DNA from: Chlorophyllum brunneum
Taxonomy: Eukaryota; Basidiomycota; Agaricomycetes; Agaricales; Agaricaceae
Length of the DNA stretch: 64,000 nt
Assembly: GCA_963576785.1 (NCBI GenBank)
Contig: OY756145.1
Span: forward strand, 2,294,001 to 2,358,000
Reading direction: 5' to 3'
Shown here in pieces: positions 24,183 through 35,800 of the stretch; position 1 is the stretch's first letter; each line of letters starts with the position of its first letter. The notes beneath the pieces are model-generated. The model did not search any database. It was not told the DNA's origin and saw nothing but the letters and a program-made list of their open reading frames with translations. The position numbers and the translations under genes were made by a program.

Positions 24183-25772
24183 ATGCCTGCAAAACGCGTT
24201 CTTATCAGTTTTGGTGTCGATGTAGATGCCGTTGCCGGATGGTATTACACTTTATTATGCCTTTGAAGATGTTTCTGACCTTCCCCAAGGCTGGGATCGT
24301 ATGGCGGACAAGACTCGCCAGGCGATATTTCTCGGGTGTGTTACAGTATACCTCGGACCAAAAGATATTCCTCGACGTCCACAATTTAGGGGGTATTTGC
24401 TGGAGAAGTCGGTGTTCCCCGACTCTTGAAGCTGTTCAAGAAATATAACATGAAAACCACATGGTTTATCCCAGGTTAGCATCCGAGCTTCTGGGGCCTG
24501 ACAGGAGGCTCAACAAGAGAATCCAGGTCACAGTCTGGAGACCTTTCCTGAGCAAATGGCTGCAGTGCGCGATGCAGGTCATGAACTGGGACTCCACGGA
24601 TATTCACATGAAGTTGGTTTTTGCGATGGTTATATGAATAATATACTGATTACTTCATAGAATCCTACAAACTTAAATGTACAGCAACAAAGTGACATCC
24701 TTGATCGAACATTTAAGCAACTCACCGAGTTCAATCACGGTGTCCCACCCAAGGTGACTTCCGTCTACTTTCATTGTAACCGATGACCTTAAACGGCACA
24801 GGGGAGCGTTGCACCATGGTGGGAGGTAAGTGCTGCTGGCACAGACCTCCTTCTCGAGAAAGGGATAGAATACGGTAAGTTCCCCTCAGCGTCAGTACCA
24901 CTCCGAATGGCTAACAACCGCCACAGACCACTCAAACATGGCCCATGAGTGAGTAGCAATATCGTATCTGTTGCTCGACCTTATCTCACGCGATCACTGA
25001 AAGCTGCCAAGCGTACTACCTTCGCGATGAAGACCACTGGGTCAAGATTGATTACACCCAACAAGCTAGCACTTGGATGAAGCCACTCCGGAAAGGCAAC
25101 GAAACCGGTCTTATATGTATACCAGCAAACTGGTGAGCGCCCACCGCACACTGTAGTTGGGTGTGTGCTAATAATACATTAGGTACTTAGACGACTTGCC
25201 ACCGATGATGTACTTCCACCAGACACTAGGACCGTAAAATCTTCCTAACCTTTTCATCAGGTTTATCAAAGCGAGCCCAAACTCGCATGGATTCGTAAGC
25301 CAATAGTTCCCTCCTCTCTATTTGATGCAAAGCTCATTCAAAGATATAGGTTAGCCCACAAGTAATCGAGCAACTCTGGAAAGACCAGTTCACGTATTTT
25401 TACCGGTATGAACAAACTCTCAACAAGTAGCTTTCCATTGCTCACTCTGCCATTAACAGTGAGGAAGAAGAATTCATCTTCCCGATCACAATACATCCCG
25501 ACGTTAGCGGGTAAACTTTACAACCTATATAGCCCTGGTTCTCCCCAGGCTAATTGTTTGCGTGTAGGCGACCTCAAGTTTTACTAATGCTGGTATGTGG
25601 GACAAATTCGAAGCATGATGGCTGGCTGATCTTTCTGCAGGAAAGGTTCATCGAATGGGTGAACACCCACGAGAATGTACACTGGGTTCCTATGATAGAG
25701 ATGGCGCGAGAGTTTAGAGCGAAGAATAAACCTATCGCGGGTGCTAAGATGCCTAGGGGTTCAACAGCTTAA
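24183..25772 (+). CDS. Polysaccharide deacetylase (NodB fold), no signal peptide
   Basis: Carbohydrate esterase-4 type enzymes remove acetyl groups from chitin-like or related N-acetyl substrates using a metal. The joined protein begins [20 protein letters not shown], then [20 protein letters not shown] and [20 protein letters not shown]. The metal-binding His pair lies in [19 protein letters not shown], and the first Asp is in the GVDVDAV motif. Later come [63 protein letters not shown], and [16 protein letters not shown]. It ends with [20 protein letters not shown]. This is a cytosolic-type subfamily rather than the secreted chitin deacetylases: no signal peptide or GPI signal is seen. Many introns of about 50 nt; two near the start (after GGATG and after CTCGG) are needed to restore the motif. 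The substrate cannot be told from sequence. Confidence 0.86.
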
Positions 25773-26036
25773 CCTCCTAAAGGAAAGGCTATGTTACGAT
25801 TATAACTAGCTGCGCGTGCATGTACAAATTACAAATTTGAGAAGCTTGTCATTGTCGCCCCTGAAACTCACTGATGATTGTACCGCACACGGCCCGGGAT
25901 CCCTCTGCGTCATCAGTGCTACTTTTATCCACGAATACTGACCTTTCCAGGTGGACAAAGAATCTACAATGTCCACGACTCACACATCCCACGCTTCTTC
26001 CTAAACATCTCTCTTCTCAGTACAAGGACTTTGAAT

Positions 26037-28108
26037 ATGGGTATTCCACATCTACACGAAGAGCTGCAAGACTCCAATGAAAGAGTTGTCGTTCGAACCA
26101 AGTATGGGGATGTCACTGGTGGGAGAGCTTGTACAGGTGCCGCCGTGTTTTTAGGTGGGTTCATAACGTCCACATTCAAGCAAACATTGTCCGAGAAACC
26201 TAACTACCTTCCATTTTGTTTGCATTTTAGAGGTCCCCTACGCCCTTCCACCAGGACGATTCCAAGACCCTCAACCCCTCCCAGCAGGACACCAATACGA
26301 AAAGAAAGGGTTTTTCACAGAGTCCGCGTATGCCGCCCAACCAACGAATGACGGTCAGGCTCAGGGTAAGCTCCTGCAGTGGAATTATCACCGATGCCCA
26401 TGTCGACGAACGTATAGGGGGTGAATTCGAGGACAAAGTTGGACGAGGGCAGCCGACGGAGAATCCGTACGTCGTATAACTCACTCAAACTCGAGAACTT
26501 TGGAGATTGACATACCCATTCGTGTTGAATGCAGGTTGTTTTTGAACATCGTCGTACCACCATCATTCCCAGCCGAACGCGGATTTCCAGTCAAAGTCTA
26601 TATACACGGCGGGTAAGCTCCCCGCCCCGTCCTTACACAATTGGATCTCAGATTTATTTCTCCAGATTTCTGCAATTTGGATCCCCACATAGTCTATCTT
26701 CCCAAGCCCAGTTCATTGCTGCACAAAGGAAAGAAATTTGGGTTAACATAGGATATCGAGTGTCCGCGTTTGGCTTTCTGGCGTGCGATGTACCGAGGTT
26801 GGATGGAAACTATGGGTTTAAGGACCAATGGCTTGGATTAAAGTGGGTTAAGGAGAATATCGCTGCTTTCGGCGGTAAGTCTTGATATTTTGGGATCGAA
26901 GCAGGGCTAGAGCAATCCCATTGCGCTGCTACAGGGAATCCAGAGGATGTGCAGTTGACGGGGCTTTCTGCTGGTATGTGTTCCGCTGATGATGGAGCGG
27001 GAGTACTGAAATTGGGTGCTGGTTTATAGGCGCCCATGCGGTACACCAGCTTCTGCACCACATTTCGTTGCTACCCGAAGGAGAGATGGCGCCGTTCCAG
27101 ACCGCTATCTTGCAGTCAAATGCCATTCTGTTCGTTTGATGCCTTGTACTCTTCCGTGGCAGGGGAGACTAACCTAGTTCCAGTACTGACCCGAAGACAC
27201 CCGCTCAGCTAAGACCACAATTTCAGGCACTCTGTAAAGGTCTCGGTCTCGACCCGGACAGCCCAAACGTATTGGACACCATACGAGATCCCAAAAAAGT
27301 ACCTTGGCAATCAATCACACAGGTTATCGAAACAGATTCCTTGGGGCACTTGGGCCAGTATGGCACTTTCCGTGGAAGTCTCTCCGACGACTGGGTTATA
27401 ACCTCCCCTGGTCCGATGGCCCGCCAGCGTTCAGGCGCATTCAGTTCCTCTCTCAACGCTCACGGAGTAAAGGCTATCGCTACAGGCGAGTTAACGGAGG
27501 AGTGGTACCTCTACTCTATATCCCACCCAATCTCATCACCGCGTGACATTCTGCCAAACTTGAATCGATACTTCCCAGATGATGTGTCCAGGAAGCTGCT
27601 GGCGAGGTTTAAAAGTTTGGGCGATAATGCGGGAGAGGAAGAGTGTGTGAGGTTGTTTGGTGAGGTGTTGAGTACGGGACAGGTCTATCTACCCGGAAGG
27701 ATTTTTGTTAGGGATTTATTGAAGGACTGGTTCCCGGTGTTGAGATACGAGATTAGATGGACACCTGAGGAGGTTCGGCCCTTCGGTACGACTCTCCTGT
27801 TATTCTCTTCTGCGGAATGCTGAGTCCCTGGTGAAGGTTTGGTGACTCACGGAACCGATCGCTACTTGTGGGCCTTGCGCAGGCCTAACCTGAACTCGAA
27901 GCAGTGGGATACTGCGAATCGATGGGTGGAAGCTATTCAACAAGAGTTGGACAGCTTAGTCCAACTGGGAAATAGGTATGGCCACAGAGAGTTTTTGACG
28001 TTGAAAGAAGACCAGAGCATTGGATGGACGAGCGATAGGCGGTGGGAGGAATTGATGAGTCTGGCAGACCTTCTTCCTGGGGAACGAAGCCAGGGGTCGC
28101 GTCTTTGA
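26037..28108 (+). CDS. Carboxylesterase type B-like alpha/beta hydrolase, copy 1 (intact)
   Basis: It starts MGIPHLHEELQDSNERVVVR and then KYGDVTGGRACTGAAVFLEV, the usual N-terminal strand of type B esterases, without a signal peptide. Then PYALPPGRFQDPQPLP, NPLFLNIVVPPSFP, PVKVYIHGG (oxyanion-hole HGG), FLQFGSPHSLSSQAQFIAAQ, VNIGYRVSAFGFLACDVPRL, and GNYGFKDQWLGLKWVKENIA with AFGGNPEDVQLTGLSAGAHA. The serine elbow is G-L-S-A-G rather than the common G-E-S-A-G and spans an intron. The acidic residue is plausibly in GELTEEWYLY and the His in LVTHGTDRYLWALRR. It ends PGERSQGSRL. All joins keep the frame. A paralog lies 3.7 kb downstream beyond ABP1. Substrate unknown; esterase activity is inferred from the preserved triad candidates. 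Confidence 0.82.
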
Positions 28109-28419
28109 GAGAGAAATTGATGTCTGCTATGCTGCGAAATGCCGTGCAACCCGTTCCGATATGTATTCTAGGCCGTGATAAGGGCCTGTATAACATTGGA
28201 GGATTTTAGTGTGTCCTGTATTGTTTTGGAATGGTTTCTAATACGTCATTCACGTGATAGACGACATGACCTGAGCAATGTTCTTAACCCAACTCTTCCA
28301 CAAATTCATATTGACCGTATCCGCGATTAGGCAAGTTTTGGTTCAAACAACCCCATTGGTGCGTATACCTTTATAGGTAGGTTTACTGGGCTGACAAGGA
28401 GCACAGATAGGAGAACTCG
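28109..28419. other. Intergenic region before ABP1
   Basis: 311 bp between esterase copy 1 and ABP1. It likely holds the esterase 3' end and the ABP1 promoter; nothing else is seen. Confidence 0.4.
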
Positions 28420-31121
28420 ATGTCTCTCCAAGTCAATCTATCAGGCAGAGATCTTTTGGACGCGTATCAAGGAGTCGTCAGCGGCAGGGACATAGACTGG
28501 GCAATCTTCACATATGAGAGGGGTACAAACGACTTGAAAGTGCAAGCTATTGGGAGTGGTGGCCTCGAGGAGCTAGAAGAAGAGTTTTCTGACGGAAAGT
28601 ACGTCAACAATTCCTGTGGATTGCTGATGGTTAGATTAATTCGTACGGGCTGGGTCCTGTAGAATCCAGTATGCGTTCGCCCGTGTGCAAGACCCAAACG
28701 TACGCATCCTCCCTGTTTAGAGCTTTCGATGCTTTGTACTAACCTGGCCTTTCCAGAGCCAACTTCCCAAGTTTGTCCAGATCAACTGGTGTGGTGACGG
28801 TGTCCCAGAAGGCAAGAAAGGCCTGTTCCACACTCATTCTAGTGCCGTTGCAAGATTTCTTCGTGGAACTCACGTTGTGATCAGCGCTAGAAATGAGGTA
28901 AGCTGAGTTCGCCTCCTCGAAAGATAGAGGGGGGAGAACTGAGAGATGAGCAGAGTGATGTTACTCCCGCGGTCATCATGTCCCGGGTCGAAGCCGCATC
29001 TGGTGCCAAATATTCAACCCACAAGGAAGCACCGCGCAAATTTGAACCTATTGCACCCGTTGGAACAAACTATACGCCTGTCGGCAAGGTCGATCTCAAC
29101 GAGCTGAGAAAAGCACCGTCACCTACTGTTCCTAAGCCTGCGCCTCCACCTGCTTCTACTCGTCCTGCATTCTCTGCTTCCAAAAAACCCGCTGCATCCG
29201 CTGCAAGTTTGTACGGCTACGGTAAGCCAGCGACGCCAAAAAGCACGTCAAGTGGACCTGCACCTACGGATGCGTGGCCTGAAGAAAAACCTGTACCTGC
29301 TGCTGCTGCACCTCCGCCACCACCAGCTTCCAGTCGTCCACCTACGTTGCCTACGGCTACTCGCCCTGCTTTCAGTACTTTGGTAGGTTATCCAGCACGG
29401 GTCGAAATTTATCTAACAGTAATTTTTATAGCGTCCTTCTGCAGCAGCTGCCACTCCTCCCAGCCCTTCAACACCTGTAGCGGCATCACACGTTCCCACT
29501 AAGCCTGTCGAAGAAGACAAAATCGAACCCAACAAGAGCGCGTACACCCCCGTCAGCCTACCTGCACCCAAGAAACTTAGAAATCCCTTTGCGCAATTCG
29601 AACAACAAGAAGGGGCGGCCACTCCCCCTCGTCCTGCAGCTGGTATGGGGCCCAAGAAGTTGACCTGGAGCGAACGTCAAGCTTTGGCAAAGAAGCAACA
29701 GGAAGAGGAGGAAGCAAGAAGTCGCGCCGCAGGTCTCAATGTTCCACAGGCGGCTACACCCATCTCAAAGCCTGTTTTCAAATCAAGTGCCCCTGCTTTT
29801 GGAAAAGCCACAACCGCTACTGCGTCTCCTCGCAATTTTGGTGCTATTGGCGCGGCAGTAGGCGCTGGAGCTGCTGTTGGAGTGGGCACAGCTGTTGCTG
29901 CGTCTAGCTTCTCGGGGGAGGAGCCCGAGCCTGAGCCTGAGCTTGAGCCCGAACCCGCTGTGCGTATTTATGTTATACCCGCCGTGTTGATTGCTGATTA
30001 TGAACTGTTAGGTTCCTCCTCCGCCTCCACCTCCAACCGCTCCTCCTCGCCCCCAGGAAATTGAAGAGGAGGAAGAAATCGTACCACCGCCCCCTCCTCC
30101 TCCTCCTCCTCCTCCTCCACCACCACCACCACCACCTCCAGCACCCGCAGTATCTTCACCTCCCCAAGTAGTAGAGCCCGAAGAGACTGCACCCCCGCCG
30201 CCTCCGCCACCACCACCTGGTCCCGCTATTCCCACTGTCAAGGTACTTTCCAGCTATCTCTCGTGTTGCTCTGCCTAATACTTTCTGTATACTAGCAACC
30301 TGAAACTCAGCCAGCCCCAAGTCGAGGAGTTGTGGCACTTGTGCTGTACGAATACGAGGTGCGCGTCGCTCCCTACACTGCGCCCGTGTCCTTGACAATT
30401 TTTCCAGGCTACAGAAGACAATGAGATGGCTTTAATTGAGGGTGAATATATCGAGCAAGTTGAAGAAGTCGATGATGGTTGGTGGACTGGTGTCGGACCT
30501 GGCGGCAAGACTGGCCTTTTCCCCTGTATGTCACCACTTTCCTTATCGGTTGGGATCTCTAGTGACTTTGGTCATTTAGCCAATTACGTTGAACTTGTCT
30601 CGGTGCCTGAAGACCAGGAGGAGGAAGAAGCTGCCCCTCCGCCACCTCCGCCCCCTCCACCCCCACCTCCGGCTCCAACGGCAAGTTTTCATGTTATATT
30701 AACATCGACGGCAGAATCTGATTTGATATCCCTACACAAAATAGGCACCTGCTGCACCACCTGCTCCTCCAGCCCCGCCCCGAGCACCGTCGCCGCCGGC
30801 TCAGGATATGGGTATCACGGCAATCGCTCTCTATGAGTGCGTCTCTTCGTAGCTCATCCCCTATATATTGCCACTCACACTTCACCCATCTTGTCTCTAG
30901 GTATGAGGCTACCGAGGACAACGAGATTGGTTTCAAAGAAGGTGATAAGATCACCGAGATCGAAGCTGCTTCGGAGGAATGGTGGCAAGGTAGGAATTCT
31001 GAGGGACATTTTGGTCTGTTCCCAGGTACGCCTACATGTTTCTATTTTTAAAGGGATTTGAAAGGGGTTTGACTGATAAAAACCTTGCGTATTAGCGAAT
31101 TATGTCGACGTCCAGGAATAG
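28420..31121 (+). CDS. ABP1: Actin-binding protein ABP1 / drebrin-like: ADF-H domain, proline-rich linker, two SH3 domains
   Basis: ABP1 binds F-actin at endocytic patches and links it to Arp2/3 and to endocytic proteins through SH3 domains. The ADF-H domain fills residues ~1-140: MSLQVNLSGRDLLDAYQGVV, DIDWAIFTYERGTNDLKVQA, FVQINWCGDGVPEGKKGLFH, HSSAVARFLRGTHVVISARN. Then DVTPAVIMSRVEAASGAKYS and a long Pro/Ala-rich linker with PKKLTWSERQALAKKQQEEE, a helix typical of fungal ABP1. Polyproline tracts follow. SH3-1 (VALVLYEYEATEDNEMALIE, DDGWWTGVGPGGKTGLFPAN) and SH3-2 (AIALYEYEATEDNEIGFKEG, SEEWWQGRNSEGHFGLFPAN) both carry ALYEY, WW and FPANYV. It ends YVDVQE at 31121. It lies between two esterase paralogs. 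Confidence 0.93.
30073..30232 (+). repeat. CCN microsatellite encoding polyproline in ABP1
   Basis: A run rich in CCT/CCA/CCG triplets inside the ABP1 linker codes for two polyproline tracts of about 19 and 9 prolines. It is in frame and likely to vary in length between strains. A second tract of about 12 prolines lies near 30640-30675. Confidence 0.8.
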
Positions 31122-31359
31122 GGAATGGTTTAAACATACTTCGGACGATGATTTTGTATGGACGATGGTTTGGTTACAGAAGAGTAGTTAAAGATTTGGC
31201 TGTTTACTTCTCCAGCCTTTAGAACGTTCTATGGCCGATACAACGGACGCCTATTTTCCTTGTCTTAGGGGACTATATATCAACCTATCACACAGACGAT
31301 TTCGTCTGTTATATAAGTCTTGTTGATGGCTTGGCCGATCCCGTACTCTGTTAATTTAT

Positions 31360-31577
31360 TGTTGGTTGGTAGTTCGGATTGGCTGTCAGTTCGGACGAAC
31401 ATTTGTATCTCCCACAATTTTCAATGTGACTACACCAGAAGCTGCTGTTTTAAATCCTGTATATACTGTAGCACACGCCACTCATTTTGCGTGCCGTATT
31501 ATGTGTCAGACCGAAATTTACGGGAGACATGAATGTTGGTCCGAACCGACGGCCAATCCGAACTACCAGCCAACAAT
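31360..31577. mobile_element. MITE with ~60-bp terminal inverted repeats and TA target duplication
   Basis: The left end TTGTTGGTTGGTAGTTCGGA pairs with the inverse of the right end TCCGAACTACCAGCCAACAA. The match continues inward for about 60 bp with roughly ten mismatches (TTGGCTGTCAGTTCGGACGA on the left against TTGGCCGTCGGTTCGGACCA from the right). Both ends abut TA (31358-31359 and 31578-31579), as in Tc1/mariner-type elements. The ~95-bp core has no coding capacity. The element is therefore a short non-autonomous DNA transposon. It lies between ABP1 and the damaged esterase copy 2. Confidence 0.82.
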
Positions 31578-31770
31578 AGTATCTCTGCATGCTTGCCTTC
31601 CAACTGGTATCAACTTTTCGTAATCGTATCTTCCTACCGCTTCTCGTCCTTCGATATGATGCATGCGGTCCCGAGCTTTAAAGGAGGCCAGGATCTGGCG
31701 TCTTCCCTCAACAACCTGTCCTGTTTTGCATCAACTTTCTTGCCGACCATTGAGAAATTAGTCAGTTTGA

Positions 31771-33783
31771 ATGGATACTCCTCATCTAAACGAAGAGCTT
31801 CAAAGAGTTGTTGCTCATACGAAGTATGGCGATGTCTTTGGTGGCAGGGCACACACAGGTGCCGCTGCATGGCTAGGTACGTTGTTGAGCACCAGAAATT
31901 TAGTCCTATTCCCGCGAATCATAAATGTAAATCATCCAGAGGTTCCCTATGCTTTGCCCCCAGGCCGCTTTTAGGATCCTCAACCACTACCAGACGAATT
32001 TAAATACGACAACAGGTTGTATATCACCGAATCGGCATTTGCTGTTCAGCCGACGAATGATGGTCAAGCTGAGGCTGCGGGTAAGTGGAACGTCCATGTG
32101 AAGGAGCACCCTGAAGAATGTGGTGAGCAGGAACATCGTTTGTGGACAAAGTTGGACGCGGCGAGCCCAGTGAAAATGCGTAAGTCGAATAGTATTTCTG
32201 GGAAGCTCTTCTGAAGCCAGTGTTTTGAATAGGTTGTTTTTGAACATTGTTGCGCCGCCTTTGTTCCCATTCGAAAGTAACTTTCCGGTCAAAATCTTCA
32301 TACACGGCGGGTATGACTTTCACTTCATAATTCCCACTTACTTCGCTCGCCCTAGATTTCCATCTTTCAAGGTTTTTGCAGTTTGGTTCACCACATACTC
32401 TGTCGTCTCAAGCTCAGTTTATTGCGTTGCAGCGAAAGGAGGTTTGGGTAAACATAGGGTATCGGCTATCCGCGTTTGGGTTTCTAGCAAGTGATGTCCC
32501 GAGGCTAGATGGAAACTACGGGTTCAAGGATCAGTGGCTTGCATTGGAGTGGGTTAGGGAAGGTATCAGTGCTTTTGGAGGTGGAATCGCTTACGCTCCT
32601 CCCCTTTGATTCATTAACGTGGTCCCATCGGTGCAGGTAATCCAAATGATGTGCACTTGACAGGGTTTTCAGGAGGTCAGTTACAATGGTCATTGGGGCG
32701 GGAAGAGATACATACCCTGATTTCGTGTCGTGTAGGAGCGCATTCAGTGCACCAAATTCTGCATCATGTTTCGCTGCTACCCGAAGGGAAGATGGCACCG
32801 TTCCAAACCGCCTCCATGCAGTCAAATGCGATACTGTTAGTCCGGCCCTCCCCATCGTAGCAAGCGAAACTGAAGTCATTGTACAGAACTGACCCTAAAA
32901 CCCCTGTTCAACTGCGGGGGCAGTTCCGAACGCTCTGCAGCGGTCTAGGACTCAACCCAGATGACCCAAACATATTGGATACTCTCCGAAATCCCGACAA
33001 AGTTCCCTGGCAATCGATTACCAAACTCATTGAGACTGATTCCTTGGGCGACTTAGGGAAACTTGGTACCTTCCGCGGATGTCTCTCGGACGACTGGATC
33101 ATGACTTCACCTGGACCGATGGCTCGTCAACGCTCGGGTGCACTCGCATCTTCGTTCAAAGCACATGGAGTCAAAGGCATAATGCTAGGTGACTTGACTG
33201 ACGAATGGTATCTCTATTCCTTCACACACCCCATCCACTCACGCAGTGATATATTGCCCAACGTGGACCGATATTTGCCAAGCGATATATCAAAAGTCCT
33301 GCTTGATAGAATCAGTGCTTGGGGTGACGACGGAGGTGACACTCAAACGCTATTTGGCGAAGTTATGAGTACGGGACAGGTACACTTGCCTGGAAGGATA
33401 TTTGCCAGGGACATGATCAAGGGCGGGTTTCCGGTGCTGAGATACGTGATTGAATGGACGCCTGAGCAGGTCAGGCCCTGTGGTAGGTTCCAGTAATGCT
33501 GGTTGGTGAATATCGTCTGAGGTTCAACACAGACTACGTAACGCACGGGACCGATCGAGTCCTATGGGCTCTCCGTAGGCCGGACCTGGACTCGGAGCAG
33601 TGGCTTATTGCTACTCGGTGGGTGGGCGTTGTCCATCAGGAGTTGAAGAGTGTGATCCAGCACAACAATCAGCATGATCCCAGGAATGTGTTCGCCTTGA
33701 AGAAAGACCATTTCATTGATTGGAAGGATGATGAACGATGGGAGAAATTCATGAATCTCGTAGATATCCTCCCGGGAGAATAA
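31771..33783 (+). pseudogene. Carboxylesterase type B-like, copy 2, with one premature stop
   Basis: Closely related to copy 1 and with the same introns. It begins MDTPHLNEELQRVVAHTKYG, DVFGGRAHTGAAAWLEV, PYALPPGRF, then TAG at 31972-31974 (codon 47), where copy 1 has CAA in RFQDPQPLP. After the stop the frame resumes perfectly: DPQPLPDEF, ENALFLNIVAPPLFPF, FIHGG, GYRLSAFGFLASDVPRLDGN, LTGFSGGAHSVHQILHHVSL, GDLTDEWYLYSFTHPIHS, YVTHGTDRVLWALRR, ending VDILPGE. The serine elbow is G-F-S-G-G. Splicing to the TTTTAG as an acceptor would shift the frame and meet a TAA, so it does not rescue the gene. All other splice sites look intact, so the loss appears recent, or the base is an allele, a sequencing error or a readthrough site. 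Confidence 0.75.
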
Positions 33784-34437
33784 AGAGAAGCTCGGTGGTG
33801 CTTTTAGTTCCGTACCAATGAATCGGACCTGTTCTTCCCGAATGTAAAAGTGTTCCGCAATATCATGCATGTACCATCTCACGAAATATCGTTTGTGTTG
33901 TGTTGAATATCACAGCCCTGCGCTCGACCTTTCATTAAGTCAGCTTTTGGTCCTGCCTCAGATGTGCGTCACCTGCCCTGCCCAAGGATGAACGTTATGC
34001 GTGGTTCCTTGCGACGGTGACAGTCGTTTATGTATGTCTATATTTGGTTACATCTACTGCGCATGTTGCCAGATCAATTCTTCCCCTGCCCACCACATCA
34101 TCAAACCTAGTCGGAAAAATCTGGAAAATGATGCTTTTCGATGAACTCGGTACTAAGAATTGTTGGATGTCGGCGAGTATACTCACGCTCCACACTCAGT
34201 TGCTTGCTTTAGTCCGTCCATTCCAGAAATTACGCGAAAGATATGGAGTTGGTATTACACATCTTCAGCTGTGAAATATGTTACTAAAGTCTACTTCTTT
34301 AGTCGCCCAAGGGGGTAAAATTTGCGAGACACCAGCAGAAGCCACCTTTTGCTTCTGCTCCGATTCGGAGGATCCTGATTTGCAAGCGCGCCTCTTTCTC
34401 CCTGCCCACCAAGGACTGAAATTAGCTTATCAGGTCT
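33784..34437. other. Intergenic region, possible 5' part of the next gene
   Basis: About 650 bp. Short open frames such as MMLFDELGTKNCWMSASILT near 34128 could be upstream exons of the following hypothetical gene, but I could not join them in frame with confidence. Confidence 0.3.
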
Positions 34438-35800
34438 GCCGAGAAAGGCGTTATCGTGGGTATATGCGCCCACCTTCAACCATTACTGACAGGACAACAG
34501 TTTCGACATGTCCAATGGATGCTCGACTCTGTCAACGCAAACTTCCTTCAACCCTTGACTCATTATACATTGGAGAGTATGTTCTGATGCCAGGCGGTGC
34601 CATATTCCATGACAACTGACGAATGTAGGTCGCTTCGATAAGACAGTGGTGGAGGGAGGCCTCGGAGTGATGGAGGACCTACTCGCCTTTGAATCGACCA
34701 CCCAAAAAGACTCGGGAGGGTCCCGAAAACGAAAGGACGACAGGCCTTCTTTGGATGACGCGGCCCCACCAGACGTCAAAAAGCTGCGGGCGATTCATGA
34801 AGCCCCTCGGACCTTGGAGGGGTACTTTCCTGGCAGCATTATTCTACGAAACTTTCAGCCAGAAAGCCGTGTCTGTAGCTCAACCTTTGGCACAGAAGAG
34901 CGGGGAGGTATTCGGACTGGTCCTCTGATCAAAAGACGTAGAAACGTCCGTTTTCAAGTCTGTTCGACTAAACTGAGATCAAAGCGATTGGAACCTTTTG
35001 AGATCAGCTCTCCAGAGCGTAAAACCTTTGCCTTGGACAGTTCCAAACTTCTCGAAACGGGGTTGCTGCCCCATGCAAAAAGGGTCTCATGGCCCGGTGG
35101 ACTTCCCCCATGCTCACGAAACACTCCCGAGGAAAAAGAAGACAGCCGCCGACTTGCGCTTGCTTTAACTCCAAGGTACCCGATGGGCAATCTTCACTTT
35201 ATCCGGGCAAGGAAAGACATTTCGATCGGCCATAGATGTGCTTCGCATTCTTCCACAAAGACTGCTGCGTCGGAGTGCTTGTCTACGCCAGTGTCAGCGC
35301 CATTGCCAGACAAGTCCTGCCGCGACATTGATTTAGAATGTGATCACGAGTTTGACTCAGGTTCTGATTATTATTCGGGTTCCGAGGAGGAAGATGATGG
35401 AGAAGACGCGCAAGCTGGGATGGAAATGAGCTCGGAAGAAGAGATCGAGCTTCAGCTTGGGGCTGCCTCTGACCCCGATACCTCAAACTCTGACAGGGGA
35501 GCTATTGTCTCAATCCGAGAAGGCAGATGCAACTGGGGGACCTGGCGGCATGGAGGTACCATGCAAATTGATAGCAGCTGGGATGTGAAGCCACTCCTCC
35601 CAGCACAGCGACGCACAGGTGACCATCTGTCCGAGGAATTCATCCAAAGCGCCTTGAAATGTTCAAAAGACAAGACCCGGATACTGAAGGTTTCCATCAG
35701 AACGTTACTTCAGGCTGGGGGCGGACATTTTCAAGGAATGCTTCTGAAACCGGAGACAACATATCGGGGGAAGAATATATGTTTCTCGCGGCTAGTTTGA
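34438..35800 (+). CDS. Hypothetical charged, probably nuclear protein (ends uncertain)
   Basis: A first visible exon gives AEKGVIVGICAHLQPLLTGQ, QFRHVQWMLDSVNANFLQPL, THYTLE. An intron at 34577-34628 joins in frame to SRFDKTVVEGGLGVMEDLLA, FESTTQKD. Then come basic segments (GSRKRKDDRPS, KRRRNVRFQV), KRVSWPGGLPP, and a long acidic Ser/Glu/Asp region (DYYSGSEEEDDGED, MSSEEEIELQLG). I do not recognise a domain. The basic clusters and acidic tail suggest a nuclear protein; this is inference. The start is upstream and unresolved. At the 3' end another frame, ending NISGEEYMFLAASLTIAPAT and closing at 35868, looks equally coding-like, so one more intron near 35600 is possible. Confidence 0.45.

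Noticed and set aside
30008..30241. Glycine-rich minus-strand frame
   Set aside because: It is the complement of the polyproline repeat of ABP1.
31960..31975. TTTTAG used as a splice acceptor to bypass the esterase copy 2 stop
   Set aside because: It would join in the wrong phase and meet a TAA within about ten codons.
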